Program-made: the position numbers and the translations under genes
Shown: one piece after another, positions 29,199 to 41,340 of the stretch
How positions within the stretch are numbered: position 1 is the first letter of the stretch
How the letters are laid out: every line of letters begins with the position of its first letter
Notes under the pieces: generated by a model
What the model was told of the DNA's origin: nothing
The model's database searches: none
Seen by the model: only the letters and a program-made list of their open reading frames with translations
Assembly: GCA_037178625.1 (NCBI GenBank)
Contig: CM074142.1
Location: forward strand, 992,001-1,056,000
Direction of reading: 5' to 3'
Length of the DNA: 64,000 bases
Source of the DNA: Skeletonema tropicum
Taxonomy: Eukaryota; Bacillariophyta; Thalassiosirophyceae; Thalassiosirales; Thalassiosiraceae

Positions 29199-29699
29199 TA
29201 TCGAATGAAGAACTGGTATTATTATTATTTGACTTTATAATGTAGCCGTAGCAGCGGCGTGGCTTCAAATTGACATGGATGGTGGTAATCGCCTTCAATT
29301 ATAACCAACACCATCAGACCAAGCCAACAGCCAACCACCTACCAACAATCAACTTCGAACTTTGAACAACACCCAAAAAACAAAAAAGCCAAAATAAAAG
29401 CAAGAGAGTGAAGTCTCAAGAAAGCGAGGAGTCCCGTCTATTGTTTTGGGGTACCAGTGTTGGATATTTAGCTTGAAGCACACTGGCGCGTGCGCAGCTC
29501 TAGCGATCGGCAGACAGAAGATGTCAGAAATTTTAATCGCGTAACGCACGGAAGGTTTTGCCTGGTACTCCTACGATAACGCTCAGAAGGTTTTGCGTGG
29601 TGCGGTGAAGCGAAGCAAGGAAATACCTAAAAGATTGCATGTCCAATGTCCAATGCAATTTCCAATAATTCCCTTGAAAAAAGATATAAAGCCAAATAA
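29199..29699. other. Gene-free spacer between divergent kinase and NmrA-like genes
   Basis: About 500 bp. It must hold the kinase promoter and the 5' end of the NmrA-like gene, whose start codon is not visible. Near-identical GAAGGTTTTGC(C/G)TGGT elements recur at 29550 and 29586. Otherwise nothing is seen. Confidence 0.5.
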
Positions 29700-30668
29700 A
29701 TCGATACAATTACAAATCAAACCTACCTCGTCTTCAGCGCCACCGGCCGTCAAGGCCGAGCTGTTATCAACGCTCTCGTTTCCAAAGGCGAAACGTCCAT
29801 CGTAGCTACATCACGCAATCCCGAATCCGATTCATCTCAAGCACTTCTCAAAATTGACGGCGTCACAAAAGTCATTAAAGCCGATTACAATGATCCCGAC
29901 AGCGTCTACGCTGCCATCAAGGAGTCTCATGCAACGCGCGTATGGTTCACCACTGACTTTTGGAGTATCCCCTGGCTTCACAGGACACGTGAAACTGAAG
30001 CCAAGCTTGGATCTTGTGTCGTCGATGCAATTGTCAAGGCCAACCAAGCTGATGAATGTCAATCTATTGAGCATGTAGTTTACTCCTCTGTGGGGGATGC
30101 TGATAATGCACCAAAGGAAGTTGGTCACTTTTGGGGGAAAGCCGATGTTGAAAAGTACATGGCATCTCAATTTGACAACGATGGCTGTACCACTTCCTGG
30201 TCAGTGATTCGTCCGGTGGCATTCTTTGAAAATGTAGATGATGCAGCCAATTTCAACCCTCTTACCAAGGGCAAGCTCAAATTCTTGACATATCCCGATA
30301 AAAGGTCCAAATTTATCGCATGTGAAGACATCGGGAAAGGTTCAGCAGTTCTACTCACAGATCCAAATGAGTATGCCGGTAAAATTATCGAGGCTGCGGG
30401 AGCAGAACATACGGCATTGGAGTTAACCGCAGCACTATCTGATGTGTCTGGGACTGCCTGCGACTATGCCATGGCCATGCCGAGATTTGTCTTGAAGTTG
30501 GCCATGGGTGATTTGTTCCACATGATTACTTGGATGGAAGCGGAGGGGTATTCTGCGAGTGTCGAGGAGTTTAAGAAGTTGGTGCCGGATGCACAGGACG
30601 CCAAGGCATTTTTTGAGGCGAAGGGACAGTGGGCAAGTGGGGAGAAGTTTGTTAGTGTTAGTGCCTAG
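29700..30668 (+). CDS. NmrA-like NAD(P)-binding protein, start unresolved
   Basis: Open frame of 322 codons from just after TAA (29697-29699). The N-terminus reads TYLVFSATGRQGRAVINAL, a Rossmann dinucleotide-binding GxxGxxG-type loop with Ser-Ala in place of the first Gly. It continues through NPESDSSQALLKIDGV, KADYNDPDSVYAAIK and HVVYSSVGDAD to WSVIRPVAFFENVDD, a usual NmrA order; the C-terminal half is well kept. NmrA-like proteins sense NAD(P) or act as atypical reductases. No ATG precedes the nucleotide-binding motif, and the first in-frame ATG found is at about residue 125, far too late. Either a 5' exon was missed, initiation is non-ATG, or the start is mutated. Confidence 0.75.
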   Translation: MDTITNQTYLVFSATGRQGRAVINALVSKGETSIVATSRNPESDSSQALLKIDGVTKVIKADYNDPDSVYAAIKESHATRVWFTTDFWSIPWLHRTRETEAKLGSCVVDAIVKANQADECQSIEHVVYSSVGDADNAPKEVGHFWGKADVEKYMASQFDNDGCTTSWSVIRPVAFFENVDDAANFNPLTKGKLKFLTYPDKRSKFIACEDIGKGSAVLLTDPNEYAGKIIEAAGAEHTALELTAALSDVSGTACDYAMAMPRFVLKLAMGDLFHMITWMEAEGYSASVEEFKKLVPDAQDAKAFFEAKGQWASGEKFVSVSA

Positions 30669-31289
30669 ATGATAATATGGTTGGAGGTCGAGGGTGTGAA
30701 AGTGAAAGATTTATTGTTTTATGGTATCGTTGAGTTTGAGGAGTTTGAAGTCAACAAACACTTTACACTTTGTTTCACTCCTTTCCAACTCAGTTCCTGC
30801 TCGCACTAAAACTCTAAGATAATCATCTCATTTATGTAGTAGTGGTGCAAGTGGCAGGTGAATCATCTGCCTCTGAAAGCGTCATAAGGTAATTAATATA
30901 TGTTTATGTGTCGCCTGTCGTAGTGCCTCGTATTCCTCGATGTCATGCAATCCATCAAGATTCATTACCTCTCCCTTCAATCTAGCAGTGTAGGTCCTCA
31001 CTGAACGGAAGGACTATTTATTATATTTGTTGATCTCGGGAGGGACGGAGTCAATGATCATGACGAATGACGAGTGAGGAGTACTTATTGATTGTAGATA
31101 CCAGTACTTACATACTTATTGTCCGTTACAAAAGAGAGTTTGCAAAGGTGAAGCGGTGAAGCCACGCGGTACCCAACGTTCAATTTGCCGAACCGACCAC
31201 AAAACAGATCAGCCCCCCCTCAAGCAGCACAGCCCAAAATCATACATAGCGTCATTGCAGCTTGCGGCATAGCTTCCCATAATCTTTTA
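30669..31289. other. Gene-free spacer before the SLC25 carrier
   Basis: 621 bp between two genes on the same strand. The carrier frame stays open back to 31185 without ATG. No other feature is seen. Confidence 0.5.
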
Positions 31290-32423
31290 ATGATGACGGC
31301 AAAAGGACTGCCACCAGCAGCACATGCAATCTCTGGTGCCGTGGGCGGAGCATTTGCCACTTGGCTGTTCTATCCACTAGAACTCCTTCGAGTGGAGATA
31401 CAAAAGACTCCACCACCTTCATCGCAGGATGACGAAACCATCAAAAATCGTAATGATGAAGCACCCGAAACAAATCTAGAATGCTTCATTCGTCTCTACA
31501 AAAAACAAGCACTCTACAGAGGAGCAAGTGCAATGGTTACGACGATGCTGATTTCGTCTTACATAACATTCTTCACACTAGAATCCATTCGAAGAGGTAT
31601 GGCAAATCTAAAACACGGTGGTCAGCAGAGTAGTAATCGACAACAACTGAATCGACAAATGCATCGATTGCGAAATCATATCAAATTTATCAACTTTATA
31701 TTACCTAACTCGAAAGTGGGTTCATCATTGCTGGCATCGACTTTAAGTGGGATAATAAATGTGTTTCTAACCACGCCACTGTGGAATGGAACTAGACGCA
31801 TTATGGAATCTGACCCTCAACCATCTAAGCAAATATCAAGTACATTATGTATCAACAATGAAAAGCAAGTGAATGTATCAGTGCTACCATTAAAAGTCGA
31901 GCCCAACTTGTGGGAAATGATGTATCAAATTGCGAACAGTGAGGGGATACTCCAACTATGGCATGGTACAGTTTCATCATTACTACTTGTATCGAATCCT
32001 GCTATTCAATACTTTTTATATGAGCAAATCCGTGTGTGGGTATTGGGTATAAAGAATCGTCGTGGCAGTGGTAATGCTGGTGGATCTTTACAGTTGGCAG
32101 CAATGGAAGCTTTTGTGTTTGGAGCATTGTCCAAGACGGTGGCGACTGTGATTACTTATCCTTTGCAACTGGGCCAGGTATTGATACGACTACGAAAGAA
32201 TGAGGTGAAAGAGTTAGAGCAAGCTGATCCCTCCAACATGACAATTGAAGAATATAGTGGAATGACTGACTGCCTCCATCAACAATATACTCGTGGTGGA
32301 TTCAGTTCGCTGTTTCAGGGTATGAGTTCAAAGTTAATACAAACTGTCGGACAAGCTTCATTTATCTTTGTGACGTATGAACAAATGCTTGCTTTGGTAG
32401 CAAAGGTTATCGAGCCTCGATAA
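31290..32423 (+). CDS. SLC25 carrier, peroxisomal PMP34/PXN-like
   Basis: 377 residues from the ATG at 31290. Three carrier repeats are visible: HAISGAVGGAFATWLFYPLELLRVEIQ (PxExxR signature), TLSGIINVFLTTPLWNGTRR, and FGALSKTVATVITYPLQLGQVLIRLR. The altered second and third signatures (PLW..TR and YPLQ) are those of peroxisomal nucleotide/cofactor carriers, not classical mitochondrial ones, so ATP, CoA or NAD transport into peroxisomes is the likely role. A further GGFSSLFQGMSSKLIQT segment matches the loop after repeat 3. A poorly conserved insertion with many Arg and Gln lies between helices 2 and 3. The upstream in-frame stretch (31185-31289) lacks ATG. Confidence 0.88.
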   Translation: MMTAKGLPPAAHAISGAVGGAFATWLFYPLELLRVEIQKTPPPSSQDDETIKNRNDEAPETNLECFIRLYKKQALYRGASAMVTTMLISSYITFFTLESIRRGMANLKHGGQQSSNRQQLNRQMHRLRNHIKFINFILPNSKVGSSLLASTLSGIINVFLTTPLWNGTRRIMESDPQPSKQISSTLCINNEKQVNVSVLPLKVEPNLWEMMYQIANSEGILQLWHGTVSSLLLVSNPAIQYFLYEQIRVWVLGIKNRRGSGNAGGSLQLAAMEAFVFGALSKTVATVITYPLQLGQVLIRLRKNEVKELEQADPSNMTIEEYSGMTDCLHQQYTRGGFSSLFQGMSSKLIQTVGQASFIFVTYEQMLALVAKVIEPR

Positions 32424-32499
32424 TGATTTAAACTGCAGATCAACTTCGACTTCAATCGATTTGTTCAACATCATCGTATAAATTCGAATGGCTCTAGAG

Positions 32500-32865
32500 A
32501 TAGGTGGTTGCACTGACCCCTCGTCCTAGTCCTACTTATTGCGGTATGCTGCCCTTCTTCATTTATCATTCTATTCATTCTATGATATCTCCGTGTAACA
32601 TTATCGAGAGATGTCGTGTACCAGAATGGAACTACTGTGCTGCTAGCACCTGTGCTGGTTCTCGTCACCAGCAATCTGCTTCGCCCTCATTCCATCATAT
32701 GCTCAAATTATTTATGCTTATGCGCAAATTATTTCCTATTCCTAACAATAAGTAACAACATCGCCATGTCAACAAGAAAGGTAAAACGATGGTCTACAAC
32801 CAAAGATGGGAAGAATGTTATAATAATGATTGGCGATGGACCATGGAGCATAGCGCTTCCATGAT
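32500..32865 (+). pseudogene. Decayed 5' fragment of the DUF1365 gene
   Basis: Similar to the 5' part of the gene at 45883. LLAPVLVLVTSNLL here mirrors LLAPVLILVSLLVV there; ANYFL precedes CAACAAGAAAGG(T/G)AAAACGATGG in both, and GGACCATGGAGCA follows in both. The frame is interrupted and the catalogued DUF1365 domain is absent. It is a partial duplicate left in a spacer, not a gene. Confidence 0.7.
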
Positions 32866-32899
32866 TCTTTACAGTAAATTACATTTTCGGCTCCTAGCC

Positions 32900-35800
32900 T
32901 TATTTGGTCATGCACCTCGAATCATACCAAAATTTTGCATTGCAACACGCTTTCTTGGTAGAAAATAGTTCATCCCATTGCCATGACTCCGCAACACCAC
33001 CACAAGGCGATGCTCCAGCACAGTCCATAGCACATCCCCCAGCTGTGTAGTTGGGGTACCACTTCCCGGTTCCTTGCATTTCATCACCCATACATTTGTT
33101 GACATCCCACCTAAAATGTCTCTCACAGCACTCTTTGAGAGTTTTAGTCAAATACCACTGTTCATTGCCAGTGGTTAACATGTACTTTGGCATCTGCCTG
33201 TCATTCAGACAAGTATATGAATTTACTATGGACCAATCGGGATAGTAATCACCACTTCTAGGTGGGCTCGTCCCAGTACAGCCATAGTAATCCCAGTAGT
33301 AGAACTTCTCGCAGCATTCTTCTCTTGTGTTGGATAGGAAGTATTGTGCAAAAGTGAGCATGTAGTAGGGCTCAAAGCCTGTTTTTGAAGCAAATTCAAG
33401 AAGACATGATGTGAGAAAACAGTGATTGATATTGATAAAAGCACATCAGCGCATGAAAAAATTTTCGAGCAGTACAACTTTGCTTACCGTCACTGGCACA
33501 ACCAGTATTGGCACCATCCCAATCAGGGTAAAATAACATTACATTGCAATCATCGTGGTCCGGGGGATACCTTCCCATGCAAATATCATAATGATAGCCA
33601 CCAAAGAATTTCTGACAGCAAGCTTCCACCGTACTAGATAACCATGAATTGGGATCCAATTCCATGTACTCTGGTTCGTCGCCGTCATTCCTGTGGGTTA
33701 GAGTTTAAACGAATGAGAATGTGAGGATTAAATTATTGTGCACAGCGGATTCAACAGCTAGCGTGCGTAGAAGAACAAGACCTACCTACACCCTGCCTTG
33801 CCTGGAGTCCATTCAGGATAATATAGATTGACACCAGGAGGCTTTGAAGGTGATTCTGTTGGATATGAGGAAGGCGAGCAAGATGGTGTAGCAGATGGTT
33901 CCGACGAAGGCTCGGAGGAAGGTTCGGATGATGGCTCACTAGAGGGTTCCGAGGAAGGCTCTGAAGAGGGCTCAGAAGAGGGCTCACTACTAGGTTCAGA
34001 CGACGGCTCTGAAGAGGGCTCTGAAGAGGGCTGACTACTAGGTTCAGATGAAGGCTCTGAAGAGGGCTGGCTACTAGGTTCAGATGAAGGCTCTGAAGAA
34101 GGCTCCGAGGAAGGCTCGCTACTAGGTTGAGACGATGGTTCTGAAGACGGTTGTGAAGACGGTTCCGAGGAAGGCTCTGAAGAGGGTTGAGACGACGGTT
34201 CTGAAGACGGTTGTGAAGAGGGCTCCGAGGAAGGCTCGCTACTAGGTTGAGACGACGGTTCTGAAGACGGTTGTGAAGACGGTTCCGAAGAAGGCTCTGA
34301 GGAGGGTTGAGACGACGGTTCTGAAGACGGTTGTGAAGAGGGATCGGATGAGGGCTCCGAAGAGGGCTGACTTGACGGCTCGCTACTAGGTTCAGATGAG
34401 GGGTCAGAGGAAGGCTCCGACGAAGGTTGAGACGAAGGCATTGACGACGGATCACTACTAGGTTGAGACGATGGTATTGATGACGGTTCTGACGTGGGAT
34501 TTGTAGACCATGATGGCTCCAACGACGGCTGACTCGACGGCTCTGCACTTATGGAGGGAGACAAACTCGGTTCTGAAGATGGTTGTGAAGAGGGATCCGA
34601 AGAAGGCTCGCTACTAGGTTGAGATGAGGGGTCAGAGGAGGGCTGGCTTGACGGCTCGCTACTAGGTTCAGATGAGGGTTCCGAGGAAGGCTCCGACGAA
34701 GGTTGAGACGATGGCATTGACGATGGCTCGCTACTAGGTTGACTGGATGGTATTGATGACGGTTCTGACGTGGGATTTGTAGACCATGATGGCTCCAAAG
34801 ACGGCTGACTCGACGGCTCTGCACTTTTGGAGGGAGACAAACTCGGCTCTGAAGATGGTTGTGAAGAGGGATCCGAGGAGGGCTGACTTGACGGCTCGCT
34901 ACTAGGTTGTTCAGAAGGGTCCGAGGAAGGGTCCGATGAAGGTTGAGACGATGGCATTGACGACGGATCGCTGCTAGGTTGAGACGATGGTATTGATGAC
35001 GGCTCTGACGTGGGATTTGTAGACCATGATGGCTTCAATGATGGCTGACTCGACGGCTCTGCACTTTTGGAGGGAGACAAACTCGGTTCTGATGACGGTT
35101 GTGAAGAGGGATCCGAAGAAGGCTCGCTACTAGGTTGAGATGAGGGCATCGATGACGGTTGTGAAGAGGGATCCGAGGAAGGCTCGCTACTAGGTTGTTC
35201 AGAAGGGTCCGAGGAGGGCTGGCTTGACGGCTCGCTACTAGGTTGAGATGAGGGATCTGAGGAAGGGTCCGAGGAGGGTTGAGAGGAAGGTTGTGATGAA
35301 GGCTCGGAGGAGGGTTGACTGGATGGGATTGATGACGGTTCGGATGTTGGATTTGTCGAAAGTGATGGACTCAACGACGGCTGACTTGATGGCTGAGCAC
35401 TTTTAGAGGGGGACAAACTCGGATCTGCTGAAGGTTGAGATGAAGGCTCAGAGGAGGGTTGAGACGATGGCATTGACGATGGCTCGCTACTAGGTTGACT
35501 GGAAGGTATCGATGACGGTTCTGATGTGGGATTGATAGACAATGATGGCGTTGAAGATGGCTCGCCACTAGGTTGCACACTTTTGGAGGGGGACAAACTC
35601 GGCTGAGCTGAAGGTTGTCCAGAGGGCTCAGAGGAGGGTTGAGACGAAGGCATTGATGATGGCTCGCTACTAGGTTGGCTGGAAGGTATTGATGACGGCT
35701 GTGACGTAGGATTTGTAGACAACGATGGACTCTGCGACGGCTGACTCGATGGCTGAGCACTTTTGGATGGAGACAAACTCGGTTCTGAAGAAGGCTGTGA

Positions 35801-38800
35801 AGAGGGCTCCGAGGAGGGTTGAGAAGATGGCATTGACGACGGCTTAGCTGAAGGTTGTCCAGAAGGCTCTGAAGAGGGTTGAGAAGAAGGCATTGACGAC
35901 GGCTCGCTACTAGGTTGACTGGAAGGTATCGATGACGGTTCTGATGTGGGATTGATAGACAATGATGGCGTTGAAGATGGCTCGCTACTAGGTTGCACAC
36001 TTTTGGAGGGGGACAAGCTTGGCTCAGCTGAAGGTTGTGAAGACGGTTCTGCGGATGGAATCGAAGAAGGATCTGACGACGGCTCACTACTTGGTTGACT
36101 GGAAGGTATCGATGACGGCTCGGACGTGGGATTGATAGACAATGATGGCTTTGAAGACGGCTCACTCGACGGCTCCACACTCTTGGAGGGAGACAAACTC
36201 GGCTCAGCTGAAGGTTGTCCAGAAGGCATTGAAGACGGTTGAGATGAAGGCATTGACGAGGGATCGCTACTAGGTTGAGACGATGGCATTGATGACGGGT
36301 CGGTGGAGGGACTGATAGACGATGATGGCTTCAAAGAGGGCTGACTTGACGGCTCAACACTTTTTGAGGGAGACAAACTTGGCGTAGCTGAAGGTTGTGA
36401 AGACGGTTCTGCGGATGGAATCGAAGAAGGATTTGACGACGGCTCACTACTTGGTTGACTGGAAGGTATTGATGACGGCTGTGACGTGGGATTGATAGAC
36501 AATGATGGCTGCAAAGAGGGCTCACTCGACGGCTCAACACTTTTTGAGGGAGACAAACTTGGCTCAGCTGAAGGTTGACTGGAAGGTATTGATGATGGCT
36601 CGGACGTGGGATTGATAGACAATGATGGCTTTGAAGACGGCTCACTCGACGGCTCCACACTCTTGGAGGGAGACAAACTCGGCTCAGCTGAAGGTTGTCC
36701 AGAAGGCATTGAAGACGGTTGAGATGAAGGCATTGACGAGGGATCGCTACTAGGTTGAGACGATGGCATTGATGACGGGTCGGTGGAGGGACTGATAGAC
36801 GATGATGGCTTCAAAGAGGGCTGACTTGACGGCTCAACACTTTTTGAGGGAGACAAACTTGGCGTAGCTGAAGGTTGTGAAGACGGTTCTGCGGATGGAA
36901 TCGAAGAAGGATTTGACGACGGCTCACTACTTGGTTGACTGGAAGGTATTGATGACGGCTGTGACGTGGGATTGATAGACAATGATGGCTGCAAAGAGGG
37001 CTCACTCGACGGCTCAACACTTTTTGAGGGAGACAAACTTGGCTCAGCTGAAGGTTGACTGGAAGGTATTGATGATGGCTCGGACGTGGGATTGATAGAC
37101 AATGATGGCTTTGAAGACGGCTCACTCGACGGCTCCACACTCTTGGAGGGAGACAAACTCGGCTCAGCTGAAGGTTGTCCAGAAGGCATTGAAGACGGTT
37201 GAGATGAAGGCATTGACGAGGGATCGCTACTAGGTTGAGACGATGGCATTGATGACGGGTCGGTGGAGGGACTGATAGACGATGATGGCTTCAAAGAGGG
37301 CTGACTTGACGGCTCAACACTTTTTGAGGGAGACAAACTTGGCGTAGCTGAAGGTTGTGAAGACGGTTCTGCGGATGGAATCGAAGAAGGATTTGACGAC
37401 GGCTCACTACTTGGTTGACTGGAAGGTATTGATGACGGCTGTGACGTGGGATTGATAGACAATGATGGCTGCAAAGAGGGCTCACTCGACGGCTCAACAC
37501 TTTTTGAGGGAGACAAACTTGGCTCAGCTGAAGGTTGACTGGAAGGTATTGATGATGGCTCGGACGTGGGATTGATAGACAATGATGGCTTTGAAGATGG
37601 CTCACTCGACGGCTCCACACTTTTGGACGGAGACAAACTCGGCTCAGCTGAAGGTTGTCCAGAAGGCATTGAGGACGGTTGAGATGAAGGCATTGACGAG
37701 GGATCGCTACTAGGTTGAGACGATGGCATTGAGGACGGTTCGGATGATGGATAAATAGACGATGATGGACTCAAAGAGGGTTGACTTGACGGCTCAACAC
37801 TTTTGGAGGGAGACAAACTTGGCTCGGCTGAAGGTTGACTGGAAGGTATTGATGACGGCTCGGACGTGGGATTGATAGATAATGATGGCATTGAAGATGG
37901 CTCACTCGACGGCTCCACACTTTTGGAGGGAGACAAACTTGGCTCGGCTGAAGGTTGACTGGAAGGTATTGCTGATGGCTCAGACGTGGGATTGATGGAC
38001 AATGATGGCTTTGAAGATGGCTCACTCGACGGCTCAACACTTTTGGACGGAGACAAACTCGGCACTGCTGAAGGTTGACTGGAAGGTATTGATGACGGGT
38101 CGGATGAGGGATAAATAGACGATGATGGCTTCAAAGAGGGCTGACTTGACGGCTCAACGCTTTTTGAGGGAGACAAACTTGGCTCGGCTGAAGGTTGACT
38201 GGAAGGTATTGATGACGGCCCGGACGTGGGATTGATAGACAATGATGGCTTTGAAGATGGCTCACTCGACGGCTCCACACTTTTGGACGGAGACAAACTC
38301 GGCTCAACTGAAGGTTGCCCAGAAGGCTGGGAAGAGGGTTGAGATGAAGGAATAGACGACGGCTCGCTACTAGGTTGAGACGATGGCATTGATGATGGCT
38401 CGGACGTGGGATTGATAGACAATGATGGCTTTGATGATGGCTCACTCGACGGCTCCACACTTTTGGAGGGGGACAAACTTGGTTCTGAAGAAGGTTGTGA
38501 AGAGGGCATTGAGGAGGGTTGAGACGATGGCATTGACGACGGCTCAGCTGAAGGTTGTCCAGAAGGCATTGAAGAGGGTTGAGATGAAGGCATTGACGAC
38601 GGCTCGCTACTAGGTTGACTGGAAGGTATTGATGACGGCTCGGACGTGGGATTGATAGACAATGATGGCTTCGAAGATGGCTCACTCGACGGCTCCACAC
38701 TCTTAGAGGGAGATAAACTTGGATCAGCTGAAGGTTGTCCAGAAGGCTCGGAGGAGGGTTGAGATGAAGGCATTGACGAGGGATCGCTACTTGGTTGACT

Positions 38801-39127
38801 GGAAGGTATTGATGACGGCTGTGACGTAGGATTTGTAGACAATGATGGACTCAACGACGGCTGACTTGATGGCTGAGCACTTTTGGATGGAGACGAACTC
38901 GGATCAGCTGAAGGTTGTGATGAAGGCTCTGAGGAGGGTTGAGAAGAAGGCATTGACGACGGGTCGCTACTTGGTTGACTGGATGGTATTGACGACGGTT
39001 CTGATGATGGCATCGACGATGGCTGAGCAGATGGCTGCAGGGACAGCGTCGGCGCCGCTGTAGGTGATGCCGGCGTAGATAATACGGCAATGACCACGAG
39101 AATCAGATGATTTGGACACTTCCTCAT
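32900..39127 (-). CDS. Giant secreted SSxPS-repeat protein with Cys-rich C-terminus (three exons)
   Basis: Exons: 33786-39127, 33488-33690, 32900-33378; introns of 95 and 109 bp with GT-AG ends (phases 2 and 1). The product is about 2,007 residues. A signal peptide ([25 protein letters not shown]) leads into ~1,740 residues of degenerate five-residue units such as SSEPS, SSQPS, SSMPS and SSDPS. Longer modules [18 protein letters not shown] alternate with [13 protein letters not shown]. The C-terminal ~240 residues hold several Cys-rich repeats: [58 protein letters not shown]. This pattern is known from diatom cell-surface proteins. The Ser/Pro domain is likely heavily O-glycosylated, and a cell-wall role is inferred. 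Confidence 0.88.
36181..37620 (-). repeat. Three near-identical 480 bp tandem units in the giant gene
   Basis: Units 36181-36660, 36661-37140 and 37141-37620 are almost base-identical, each coding 160 residues. The rest of exon 1 is built of diverged versions. 480 is divisible by 3, so unit gain or loss keeps the frame. Recent expansion or gene conversion is implied. Confidence 0.9.
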
Positions 39128-39473
39128 TTTAGGCGTAATCGTAATTGTTAATATTTATTCGTGTGGACTTCTTGGTTTGGGTGCAATGGGAGGTGAAGCA
39201 ACATAAAAAGTTTCATTCGTTGTGATGCTTTATTATTTAATGCGGTTGATTTGTTCGGATAAAAGGATTAATAATTATAGATGTGAGCAAATTATTAATG
39301 ACGTATTATGGTGTAATTGTAGAAGGGTGGTTCTCTCGTCCGTTCACAAATATATAATAATTAATAATACAACTGTACTTGTTGTGTTCGGATTAATTCA
39401 TTCACCGCACAGCAGCTGCACAGAAAAGACTCACCATTTAATTATATATTCTTCACGTCTTCACATAGAATTA

Positions 39474-39683
39474 TTATTCAATTGTCCAATTAGTAGCGTC
39501 GGGTGTTTGGTATGCTTCCGAGGCTGCTGCAGGCGGGGCATCAATCCGTGGCGGAGGCTGTGTTGCTGCTTGATTGCTGATTGCTGTCATGGCGGCAGAC
39601 GGCCTATTAGTCGATCCAGCCAGTGACCCCGTGAATGACCGCGTATCGTGTATGTATCCACAAACGTCTTGGGAAATTATGAC
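39474..39683 (-). pseudogene. Possible orphan terminal exon of a secreted protein
   Basis: 70 codons after a TTACACAG acceptor: VIISQDVCGYIHDTRSFTG, then Ala/Pro/Thr-rich sequence ending NWTIE and TAA. A DVCGYI start after a signal-peptide exon is common in diatom secreted proteins, but no such exon was found upstream, only the 150 bp repeat. It could be a gene remnant or chance. Confidence 0.25.
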
Positions 39684-39717
39684 CTGTGTAAGTGCTGTAT
39701 GTGCTAGATAGAGTCCA

Positions 39718-39984
39718 TGAATGATTATTGTCACACCGTGATGGGCTGTGCTATTTATTGGTTCTCTTTTTAGGTTTATTTGCTACGCACGTTGGTTTCG
39801 TTGTAGGCTGTCTGTGAGGAAAATGTTAGGTGAGAGTCCTTTTTTTACCTGAGCCCTTTTCGGATCGTGAATGATTATTGTCACACCGTGATGGGCTGTG
39901 CTATTTATGGGTTCTCTTTTTAGGTTTATTTGCTACGCACGTGGGTTTCGTGGTAGGCTGTCTGTGAGGAAAATGTTAGGTGAA
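39718..39984. repeat. Two-copy tandem repeat, 150 bp period
   Basis: TGAATGATTATTGTCACACC begins both copies (39718 and 39868). The match runs ~117 bp to AAAATGTTAGGTGA with about three mismatches; the last ~33 bp of the period are not repeated. Non-coding. Confidence 0.85.
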
Positions 39985-41265
39985 TGAGTGGTTATTGTCC
40001 CTGTGGACAACTGTAGTTCATCTGCACAATTGAATAATGAGAGGGGGGTTTAATGATCTGAAGGGGATGATATGCACTGTGGGCCATTGTGCTCATTGTA
40101 GAGAATGAAGAGAGCCTTGAGTCCGGCTGATTCGTTTGCTAAGCAGATTTCTCTCCCGATCCCGAATAGTTTTGTGTAGTAGGTACTCCTAGGTGGATGG
40201 GTCTGGGATTTTGTATGAGCCGCCGCAGTGGTATTTGGCTTTGATTGCTTTCCATATGGTGTTTGCTTGCCCGATTATGTTGGATGGTCTTTTGTGGGAG
40301 TATGCTTGGGCGGCCATTTGGTGGGCGTGAGGGGGTTAGTTGCGGAGGTGTGATTGGCTTGGCAGTGGTTCTTTGTACTAATAGCGTGATCGGTGATCGA
40401 TGCCTTGGAAATGCCGCCCACCCGTTGCTGAATGACTAGCCTCCAGGCCAGTAACATCATCATAAGTATCTCATGCCTGCCTTCAAAGCATGCTCCGCAC
40501 GTTCCAGCTTGCTAAAAAATTGTACACTCCAAGAGCAAGAGATTTCTCTAGCTGTCTTGTTGCCACATTCTGAAGCACGGACGAAACAGCGTCGCAAATT
40601 TCTTGGACTTGACAACGACTATAACGAAAAGCTTCATAATTGGTCTCGTTCGAATCGCCTAACCCCCGCCCCCCTGTGAATTACGCCGATGGCGTCGAAA
40701 GACCGGCGCGTGCGTTAGTAAAGTATGTACGCGTGATTTTTAAATTTATCTAGCGTGTTACATCATTGTTACATTTCGTTACCCGGAAAGGTCGAGTCGT
40801 TACAAATGTTACAGTCGTTTCGCGTCGCACAGTCATACTACAATCTATTCGATTGATCGAATAAGGCAATGGTGCCTGGTTTAGCAATGAAACGGCTTGC
40901 AATGCGGAAGAAAAGAAATAACTTTTAATAGCAACATAGAGTATTTTAGTGGACGAATCTGCCGCGACCCCATCGCCTGCCTTTCGCAGGTATGGGGTCG
41001 GCGCTCGAAAATCGATGATGCCTAACTTCCTGCGGTTACCGCCTCTCTTTCAGCTGGCGTGCAGGCGCCTACACTGCTTATCTCTTCTCTCTTCTAGAAC
41101 ATTTAGGGCTCTCTTGTTTCATTAGATGGTTTGTCTACCTAGCTGCCTTTTCATCATTGTTAGGAGTTCGTTAGGGCTAGAGAGAGAGCTTGCCTTGATC
41201 TATGATGTAACATTTTGTGTGACAGAATCAATGTCACCAACACCGCACCTTGCACCTTCAAAATC

Positions 41266-41340
41266 CACCCTACATAGGATCTTCAGACACCTGTCTGAGT
41301 CACTTGGAGGACTCAGCACATGTGCTGAGACCCTATGTAC
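41266..41340. repeat. Small foldback element, CACCCTACATAG family (copy 1)
   Basis: Begins CACCCTACATAG and closes with CCTATGTA. The interior TCAGACACCTGTCTGAGTCA and CAGCACATGTGCTGAG are palindromes. It shares its body, in inverted order, with 50478-50586. Confidence 0.6.

Noticed and set aside
36181..37620. CRISPR-like direct repeats
   Set aside because: Units are contiguous, coding and multiples of three, with no spacers; the context is eukaryotic.
33751..38700. Several long frames antisense or out of phase to the SSxPS exon (Arg/His/Leu-rich)
   Set aside because: They are mechanical shadows of the repetitive codons, with identical copies at 480 bp spacing.
39222..39626. 134-codon plus-strand frame
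   Set aside because: Starts in AT-rich flank and overlaps the minus-strand exon-like sequence; Cys/Arg-rich without a family pattern.
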